Of a stretch of DNA of 19,059 bases, positions 13,091 through 19,059 are shown piece by piece. The translations under genes and the position numbers were made by a program. The number at the start of each line of letters is the position of its first letter. Position 1 is the first letter of the stretch. The stretch comes from Caldisericaceae bacterium (lineage in GTDB: Bacteria; Calditrichota; Calditrichia; Calditrichales; Calditrichaceae): NCBI GenBank assembly GCA_021160885.1, contig JAGHBR010000068.1:1-19059 (forward strand). Direction: 5' to 3'. Under the pieces are notes generated by a model, which saw only the letters and a program-made list of their open reading frames with translations, had not been told where the DNA came from and did not search any database.

Positions 13091-15715
13091 ATGCAACGAT
13101 TTGGACAATTATTTTTAACCATTTTAATGGTAGTTTCTCTGGTCTTAATTCCACTTAAAAAACACTGGTTTGAAACCGTTGATCGAACCTTTGTGTTTGA
13201 CAATAGTCAACAAAAATTCAATATCAAAGAAATTGCGGTTGTTGGAGATTTTTCAAACTGGCAGAAGTGGTACTACATGCGCCAGGTAAGGAAAAACAAA
13301 TGGGCTATTACTATTCCGCTTAAGATTGGCACGCACCGCTATCGGTTTGTAATTAACAATCGTAACTGGATTAAAGATCCGACTGTGAAAGATTACGACG
13401 GGCCGTTTTCAAATTCAAAAATAATTGTTGACACACTGACCTGGCCTGAAATTGTGAAAACCCGGCCCGCCACAGGCAGCTGGCTGTTTTCAAAAAGCGA
13501 TTCCATTACTTTCTGGTTCGACAAGCCGCTATCAAAAATTTTAAAATTCTGGCAGCTTGAAGTTCGCCTGGATTCACAATTACAGAATACGACATTTTCC
13601 CAAAACAGGCTAAGTATTGCGTTTTCTGAATTGGCAGAGGGCGAACATCGTTGTAACATTACTTTGATTAAAAAATCAGATCCTAATTTGAATTACCAGA
13701 AAGAAATTTTATTTTTCTTCAATTTGAAAAATCAATCTCCAATTGCGGATGCCGGGCACACACAAATCGCCTTTGTAAATGAATGGGTAATCTTGAACGG
13801 TGGATTGTCTTTCGATCCCGATTTTGAACCGCTGGTAAAATTCCAATGGAAACAGCTTTCAGGTCCCCATGTAAAATTGTTGAATGCTAACACGCCTTTT
13901 GCCCGTTTTCAACCAACCCGTCAAGGGCACTACCGTTTTCAGTTAACGGTGGCTGATTCTTTCGAAGCGCAAAGTACAGACCCGGTGGACTTGTGGGTGT
14001 TGCCAGCCGTCAAAAAGAAAGAAAAATTTAGTGTTAAATTTAATTCCCTGAAAAATGTAAAATCGGTTTCCCTGGTAGGTGAATTTAATAATTGGTCAGC
14101 TAACAAAACGCCGCTGAGCTTTGATTCACTGACGGGCAAATGGGTAACTAAAATTACTTTACCGCCAGGTGTCTGGGAATACAAATTTGTGGTTAACAAT
14201 AAACAGTGGCTTCCGGACCCGCAAAATCCGGAACGGGTTAGCGATGGCTGGCAGGGCTTTAACTCTGTGCGACGAGTAGCGGCCAATCCCATGCTGGAAG
14301 GACGTTTTGTTGAACAACCTTTAAACAACAAACAACGCATTGAAATCATCTTTTTGCCCGATTCACAATCGAACAAAACACGCTTCCACTGGTTTGCAGA
14401 CATTAACAATCCATATCACAAATTGCGGGTAAACAAAAACAGGTTGATTTTCAATAAAAACTGGCCGGCAGGCCATTATTACTATTACCTTGTTCTGGAA
14501 AACCAGGGACAATGGTCAGAACCGCAAAGTTTACTGATTAATCATTTTGAAGACACGCGTTGGATGGATTTACGGCAAACACCCGCCTGGGCTGACACCT
14601 CTGTGTTTTATGAACTTTTTGCACGCAAATTTACGCCACAGGGTAATTTGCAGGGCGTGGTTAGCCAGTTGCCTTATCTTGAAAAATTGGGGGTTAATGT
14701 CATCTGGTTAATGCCCGTTTACGATGGCCCAACCGAACACGGCTACGCCCCAACTTCGCTGTTTAGTATTGAAAAAGATTACGGAACTTTGGATGACTAC
14801 CGGCAATTGATCGAAAAGGCGCATCAAATGGGCTTTAAGGTGATTTTTGATTTTGTAGCCAATCACCTTTCAGATCAGCATCGCTTTGTAAAGGCCGCTG
14901 CTGAAAATCCAGAGTCTCCCTTGCGTTCCTGGTTTTTCTGGAAGGCGGATGGAACCTGGGGCTATCACAACGATTGGGACACCCTGGTAAATTTAAACTA
15001 CCAATCTCCCTGGGTACGTCATTACATTTTGAATTCAGCATTGTTCTTGTTGAATCTTGGGGTGGATGGCTTTCGATGTGATGTAGCCTGGGCTATTCCG
15101 CATGATTTCTGGAAACAATTCAGACGCGCGGTTAAACAGGTCAACCCGCAATGCCTGCTTTTGAATGAAGTATTGCCACGCCAACGCAAATTTCACGACT
15201 TTGAATTTGACATGTCTTACGACACCGATTTTTACGGCAACGTGCTGGATGTTCTGAATGGACGCAAACCACTGTCAGCCATTCCCTGGGGATTGGCTAA
15301 AAGCGTAACCAATTATCCTCGCTACGCACAGGCTTTGAGATATCTGGAAAATCATGATCTACCAAGATTTAATACTCAGTTTTCCATGGCAAAGGTTAAG
15401 GTCATGACACAATTACTTTTTAGTTTGCCGGGTACCCCTCTGGTTTACTATGGTCAGGAATATTTTAGCGATCAGACGCGTCCTACGTTTTTTAAATTAA
15501 ATAGCAAAAAATGGTTTGACTTTTTTCAAAAGCGCATTAAATTAAGACATCAAAGCGAAGAATTAAGGAGAGGCCGAATAAGGAACCTGAGCATCGATGA
15601 TGAAAGCCGGTTCTGGGCCTTCGAGTGTGTTGCAGAAGCAGACACTGTAGTGGTAGAAATGAATCTGTCTAAAGGAAATGAGGAAATTAAAATTCAAAAA
15701 AAAGCGACGAACTAA
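13091..15715 (+). CDS. Exported multi-module GH13 alpha-amylase-family enzyme
   Basis: This 874-residue protein has an N-terminal signal or anchor helix (LFLTILMVVSLVLIPL) without a lipobox. In order it has a CBM48/AMPK-like glycogen-binding E-set module (about 32-100: VVGDFSNWQ, HRYRFVINNRNWIKDP), an Ig-like segment (about 115-212), a PKD-like domain (about 215-303: PIADAGHTQIAF, LNGGLSFDPD, FQWKQLSGP), a second CBM48-like module (about 311-395: LVGEFNNWS, WEYKFVVNNKQWLPDP), another beta segment (about 400-487), then a GH13 barrel (about 503-817). The catalytic residues are intact: nucleophile Asp664 (DGFRCDVAW), acid/base Glu693 (LLLNEVLP), Asp756 (YLENHDLP), with VANH at 589-592. It likely hydrolyses alpha-1,4/1,6-glucans outside the cytoplasm, as neopullulanase or maltogenic amylase types do. 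The C-terminal beta domain is short (about 55 residues). Confidence 0.9.
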   Translation: MQRFGQLFLTILMVVSLVLIPLKKHWFETVDRTFVFDNSQQKFNIKEIAVVGDFSNWQKWYYMRQVRKNKWAITIPLKIGTHRYRFVINNRNWIKDPTVKDYDGPFSNSKIIVDTLTWPEIVKTRPATGSWLFSKSDSITFWFDKPLSKILKFWQLEVRLDSQLQNTTFSQNRLSIAFSELAEGEHRCNITLIKKSDPNLNYQKEILFFFNLKNQSPIADAGHTQIAFVNEWVILNGGLSFDPDFEPLVKFQWKQLSGPHVKLLNANTPFARFQPTRQGHYRFQLTVADSFEAQSTDPVDLWVLPAVKKKEKFSVKFNSLKNVKSVSLVGEFNNWSANKTPLSFDSLTGKWVTKITLPPGVWEYKFVVNNKQWLPDPQNPERVSDGWQGFNSVRRVAANPMLEGRFVEQPLNNKQRIEIIFLPDSQSNKTRFHWFADINNPYHKLRVNKNRLIFNKNWPAGHYYYYLVLENQGQWSEPQSLLINHFEDTRWMDLRQTPAWADTSVFYELFARKFTPQGNLQGVVSQLPYLEKLGVNVIWLMPVYDGPTEHGYAPTSLFSIEKDYGTLDDYRQLIEKAHQMGFKVIFDFVANHLSDQHRFVKAAAENPESPLRSWFFWKADGTWGYHNDWDTLVNLNYQSPWVRHYILNSALFLLNLGVDGFRCDVAWAIPHDFWKQFRRAVKQVNPQCLLLNEVLPRQRKFHDFEFDMSYDTDFYGNVLDVLNGRKPLSAIPWGLAKSVTNYPRYAQALRYLENHDLPRFNTQFSMAKVKVMTQLLFSLPGTPLVYYGQEYFSDQTRPTFFKLNSKKWFDFFQKRIKLRHQSEELRRGRIRNLSIDDESRFWAFECVAEADTVVVEMNLSKGNEEIKIQKKATN

Positions 15716-15764
15716 ATAGAAAGGGAAATAATTCTAACCTTTAGCGTTAAATTTAATAAACAAG

Positions 15765-15780
15765 TCATCCGAAAGGATGG
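15765..15780 (+). promoter_or_regulatory. Small hairpin with GAAA tetraloop over the SD of the TPR gene
   Basis: CATCC (15766-15770) and GGATG (15775-15779) pair around a GAAA (GNRA-type) loop, with a possible extra U-G pair (15765/15780). The AAGGA SD (15773-15777) for the ATG at 15787 lies half in the loop and half in the 3' arm. The stem is only 5-6 bp, so any effect on translation is modest; this is inference. Confidence 0.4.
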
Positions 15781-15786
15781 GGCTAA

Positions 15787-16530
15787 ATGATTTCGAAATC
15801 TAAATTAGAACAATCAATTCAGGAAATTTTTAATCTTTACAGCAAAAGAAATTTCACACTGGCTTTTACTCTGGAATCGATCTACGATATTTTTGAGATT
15901 GGTAACGAAGTGTTTTCGAAAAACAACCCAGAAGAGATGGAAAAATTAGCTAACCGCCCCAAAAACAAAGCGCCGGATATTTTTGATGATGAACCTTTCT
16001 CTTTTGAACGTACATTTGAAATTTATTCGGCCTTAAGCGATCAGTTTACTGAGGTCTCCCCTGAATTAATCCACAAAATTTTTGAACTGAACAGTAAACT
16101 GGCCTGGAAAGAGTACCGCGAGCGCTACAATAAATATATTTTGGAAACCTATCCTAATTACAAAAATGATGAATATTTGAATTATCTGGCTACCGTGGTG
16201 CTTTACGATCTTAAAGATTACTCGGAAGGTTTGCGTTGCATTAACCGTGCTCTGGCAGCCAATCCATCCTGTGCAGTTTACACGCACCTAAAAGCCAAAT
16301 GTCTTATTCAATTGGGCGAATTTGAGGCTGCACGAACATACCTTTACCAGTCGCTCTTTTTGCTGGAATTAATGCAGGAAAATCCACCCAAAAAGGGCGA
16401 AAACAAAGATGTTTACCCCCATTATCCGGTGGATTTTTACACGTCGGTTGAACAAATCCGTAACGATTTAAGACAACTGGATCGTGTGGAATCGCTCTAC
16501 AAATATCAACTACTTCCGCTTATTTACTAA
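15787..16530 (+). CDS. Small cytoplasmic TPR-like helical protein
   Basis: This 247-residue protein has no signal peptide or membrane span. The second half contains at least two TPR-like helix pairs (about 130-160: DLKDYSEGLRCINRALAANPS; about 165-197: THLKAKCLIQLGEFEAARTYLYQSLFLLE). The N-terminal half is charged and helical (about 1-120) with a Pro/Asp-rich stretch near 58-72; I recognise no family there. An AAGGA SD (15773-15777) lies 9 nt before the ATG. It follows the GH13 gene by 71 nt on the same strand and overlaps by 21 bp the 3' end of the convergent GH13 gene, so it sits between two alpha-glucan enzymes. It might be a partner or scaffold for them, but nothing in the sequence shows this directly. 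Confidence 0.75.
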   Translation: MISKSKLEQSIQEIFNLYSKRNFTLAFTLESIYDIFEIGNEVFSKNNPEEMEKLANRPKNKAPDIFDDEPFSFERTFEIYSALSDQFTEVSPELIHKIFELNSKLAWKEYRERYNKYILETYPNYKNDEYLNYLATVVLYDLKDYSEGLRCINRALAANPSCAVYTHLKAKCLIQLGEFEAARTYLYQSLFLLELMQENPPKKGENKDVYPHYPVDFYTSVEQIRNDLRQLDRVESLYKYQLLPLIY

Positions 16531-19059
16531 GCGTTTATTCAGCGAAGCCAAAAATTTTTCTACCTGATAGCCGCTTAAAAAGGCTTTTTCAGTCAATTCG
16601 TTAAAGTTCTTAAAGCTGCGTTTGATTTTTGTGCAATCCTTTAAAGGATTTTTGCAAATCGTCAAAATGTGTAAAACAAACAGCCAGAACAGCAATTCTT
16701 CGAAATGTTCTTTGTTAAAATAAAGCACATTTTCGAAAGAGTGAATTTTGATGAACGAGGCGACAGGAGTCAAGCTGAACAGATAACGAATTTGTTCGTT
16801 CTGTGCCGTTTTTTTGTTGAAGGGCAAACCTTCGGGCATAAGGTTTAAAATTTGCAAAAGATGTAAACCGGAATCGCTGCGGCTTTTGAAACGCTGAAGC
16901 GCTTCCAAGTGTTTTTGAAAAATTTGCGGCAGCAAGCGCTCTGAAAAAAGTTCTTCGGATTGGTCCTGTTGGTAAATAGCATTCAGCAACCGGTATGTCC
17001 AGAAAAAGTGTAAAAACTTTACTTCATCAATGGTTTCCTTTTGGGGATCAAATAAGATCTTAAATGTTGGAACGTTGCCTGGTAATGGATAGTCATTTTC
17101 ATTAAAGAACGAGCTTTCTATGATTTTAAAGTAGTTCAAAATTTGTTGTGTCAAGTGTTTGATTTCAACGGTTTTAACCGTTTGCTGGTTTTCGAATTGG
17201 GCTATTGGTTGAGCGATGGAGCTAAGAGCCGTTTTAACGGCTTTGCTCCATCGCGAAGGCTGGTTAGCTTTTTGCCAGTCGTCTTTTAATTGACTGATGA
17301 AAGGATTTTCCAGCGCATGATGCACCATCTGATGTAACGGCTCATAAATGATTTCCTTTAAAGCAATCTGCATTTCAGGAACACCTCTGCCCTTCAGGCG
17401 CTGGCAAAGCGCACGGTAAGGGCTTTCTGCCGAATCAAAGACGACCTGAAAATCCAGATAAACTTGAAATTTGTAACCGCCCAAATCTACAAATAAACCC
17501 CTTTTTTTAAATTCGCTTAATTCACGAATGAAATGCAGGCCGCTTATATGATCCCGAAAAACAATTAATGCATCGTCCAGCCCATTAAGGTTTAAACCTT
17601 CCCACAAAGTTTTACGTATTAACAGGTCGCCTTTTTTAAAGGCGGCCGACCGATGAATCCAGCCATAGGCATGGTGAAAGCTGTTGTTGTAAATGACTAG
17701 CGCACGTTCATTTTCGAATCGGTTGCTGTAAGCAAAAACATTTTCATTAACCTGACCATTGTCGGTGTAAAGATCGTAAAGCAGGAAATTTTCAACATCG
17801 CTAAACAGGTACCGCTTTTTGAGCAGCGGAGCGATTAAGCGAAAATGTTGTTGAACTAGCCAGCTGTCTTCCTCTTCGTCCCAGTAAGCTCGTCGATATT
17901 CCATCCCATATTTTTCAGCCAAACCTTCTAACTGCCCATGGCCAAACATGGGCAAGCCCGGCAAAGTGGCCATCATAGTGCAAACGCCAAAATACTTGTC
18001 GCCTTTTCCAAATTGAATCACAGCGGTCTCTTCATCAGGATTGTTCATGAAATTGACGTAGCGTTTTAAGATTTGCGGATTGAATTCCAGCGTGTTTTTT
18101 ATTAACAATCTAAATTTGTCATTTTCTTCATTTTTCAGCATGTTCATGAAAGCGCTGTTGTAAACACGATGCATGCCCAAAGTTCGTACAAAATAGCCTT
18201 CCATCAGCCAAAAAGCCTCAGCCAGCAACAAGGTGTCGGGTGCTTCCTGTTGTACGCGGTCAACAACCTCACGCCAGAATTCATTTGGCATGTGCTGATC
18301 AAATTCGGCACTGGTCATGCCAAATTGAGCCCGTGAAGGGATGTCGCCGCCGCTGCCCGGTTCAGGAAACCACAATCGATGAAAGTGCTTTTTGGTAAGG
18401 GTCATGGCAGCATCAAAACGAATGATGGGAAACTGTCTGGCAATTTCCAAAATCTTTTGAATGACAGCTTCTCTTACTTCAGGATTAAGGTAATTGAGCT
18501 GCGCCGTATCGTTCCATGGCATGCTGGTACCGTCATTGCCGTGGTAAATAAAGCGCGTATCCCCGCTGGGGTAATGAACCCGTTTAAAAACCACAGCAGC
18601 GTCGGTTCTGTCCCAGTAGCCATCCTCAATAAAAATTCCCACATCATGATGGTCGCACAGATCGGGCCCGTTAAAAGAATATTTGGGAAACGGTGAATAC
18701 GGTAGTTGAATGAACCAGTCCGGATGTTCAATAATCCATTTGGAATCAATGCCGGTGTGATTGGGCACCATATCGGTGGCCATACGAATACCATAGCGCC
18801 AGGCGCGCTCTTTCAAATTTTTCAGAGCCTGCTGGCCGCCTAAATCTTCGGCAACCACATAATCGTAAAGGGAATAGGCCGAGGCCAGCGCTTCCGGATT
18901 ACCGGTACGTTGTTTAATCCGTTGTGATGCCCGACTCCGTTCCCAGATGCCAATTAACCATAATCCGCTTATGCCGAATCGAGCCAGTCGTTCCAGCTCT
19001 TCGTCTGGAATCTGGTCAAGACGTGTGATAGGCTGTTCATATTTTTTGCTTAACTGATC
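16510..19059 (-). CDS. GH13 alpha-amylase-family protein with long uncharacterised C-terminal half (5' end missing)
   Basis: The frame stays open to the right edge, so the true start is outside the window; an internal GTG at 18858 is not the real start. 849 residues are visible (residue 1 at 19059). GH13 motifs: ITRLDQIPDEEL.RLARFGISGLWLIGIW (region before the first barrel repeats), ATDMVPNHTG (His101), nucleophile Asp216 in IIRFDAAM, acid/base Glu281 in LLLAEAFW, and Asp342 in FMNNPDEET, where the usual His-Asp is Pro-Asp. PGLPMFGHGQLEG (about 367-379) is the usual last barrel motif. Residues of about 510-849 form a mostly helical region I cannot assign. The N-terminal 67 visible residues begin inside the barrel, so several strands are missing. 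It may be an intracellular alpha-glucan enzyme; whether it hydrolyses or transfers is unclear. Confidence 0.85.
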   Translation of the reverse strand, partial: DQLSKKYEQPITRLDQIPDEELERLARFGISGLWLIGIWERSRASQRIKQRTGNPEALASAYSLYDYVVAEDLGGQQALKNLKERAWRYGIRMATDMVPNHTGIDSKWIIEHPDWFIQLPYSPFPKYSFNGPDLCDHHDVGIFIEDGYWDRTDAAVVFKRVHYPSGDTRFIYHGNDGTSMPWNDTAQLNYLNPEVREAVIQKILEIARQFPIIRFDAAMTLTKKHFHRLWFPEPGSGGDIPSRAQFGMTSAEFDQHMPNEFWREVVDRVQQEAPDTLLLAEAFWLMEGYFVRTLGMHRVYNSAFMNMLKNEENDKFRLLIKNTLEFNPQILKRYVNFMNNPDEETAVIQFGKGDKYFGVCTMMATLPGLPMFGHGQLEGLAEKYGMEYRRAYWDEEEDSWLVQQHFRLIAPLLKKRYLFSDVENFLLYDLYTDNGQVNENVFAYSNRFENERALVIYNNSFHHAYGWIHRSAAFKKGDLLIRKTLWEGLNLNGLDDALIVFRDHISGLHFIRELSEFKKRGLFVDLGGYKFQVYLDFQVVFDSAESPYRALCQRLKGRGVPEMQIALKEIIYEPLHQMVHHALENPFISQLKDDWQKANQPSRWSKAVKTALSSIAQPIAQFENQQTVKTVEIKHLTQQILNYFKIIESSFFNENDYPLPGNVPTFKILFDPQKETIDEVKFLHFFWTYRLLNAIYQQDQSEELFSERLLPQIFQKHLEALQRFKSRSDSGLHLLQILNLMPEGLPFNKKTAQNEQIRYLFSLTPVASFIKIHSFENVLYFNKEHFEELLFWLFVLHILTICKNPLKDCTKIKRSFKNFNELTEKAFLSGYQVEKFLASLNKRLVNKRK

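Noticed and set aside
13939..14409. 156-residue minus-strand frame inside the multi-module GH13 gene
   Set aside because: Antisense to well-defined CBM48-like modules; no recognisable domain, and composition is atypical.
18474..18794. 106-residue minus-strand frame overlapping the right-edge GH13
   Set aside because: It is a frame-shifted reading of the same strand; the GH13 frame with catalytic motifs is uninterrupted through this region.

Overview
The window is AT-rich, gene-dense bacterial chromosome. It has no tRNA or rRNA gene, CRISPR array, integrase or transposase that I can see. The organism is Gram-negative with a lipid A/Kdo-type envelope: it has WaaA, a family 9 heptosyltransferase, an outer-membrane barrel protein, lipoproteins and TatC. 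Several proteins look Bacteroidota-like (SHMT with its PKSGR insert region, WaaA with GDTKFD, an SFAQ-type signal peptide). Many genes, however, have strong Shine-Dalgarno (SD) sites (GGAGG, AAGGAG), which Bacteroidota mostly lack. I infer a non-Bacteroidota member of the FCB group, with Calditrichota as a guess; no taxonomic marker proves this.

Layout. Positions 1-5393 (+) form a tight run: the 3' part of a DNRLRE-like beta-sandwich surface protein, an outer-membrane barrel, an exported TPR protein, rpiB and glyA, closed by a clear intrinsic terminator. Positions 5454-9536 (+) hold tatC, a long-chain polyprenyl diphosphate synthase, a GT9 heptosyltransferase and waaA; the last three are nearly contiguous and concern isoprenoid and LPS-core synthesis. 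The convergent gap 9537-9768 holds a REP/MITE-like palindromic repeat element and a minus-strand terminator. Positions 13000-9769 (-) form a three-gene operon: a SpoIID-type lytic transglycosylase lipoprotein, a lipoprotein with two SPOR domains (translationally coupled, TAATG), and a multi-pass membrane protein with an acidic tail. A 90-bp divergent region with a good sigma70-like promoter leads to 13091-16530 (+): a large multi-module exported GH13 enzyme and a small TPR protein. The TPR gene overlaps by 21 bp the 3' end of a second, convergent GH13 protein that runs off the right edge (19059-16510, -).

How the genes may work together. The two GH13 proteins suggest alpha-glucan metabolism, one extracytoplasmic and one probably cytoplasmic. 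The SpoIID/SPOR pair points to remodelling of peptidoglycan strands stripped of stem peptides: the enzyme and the binding module recognise the same denuded glycan. The most interesting items are this coupled pair, the unusual GH13 with a Pro-Asp in place of the usual His-Asp and a roughly 340-residue unassigned C-terminal half, the duplicated glycogen-binding-like modules in the other GH13, and the nested inverted-repeat element at 9551-9692.
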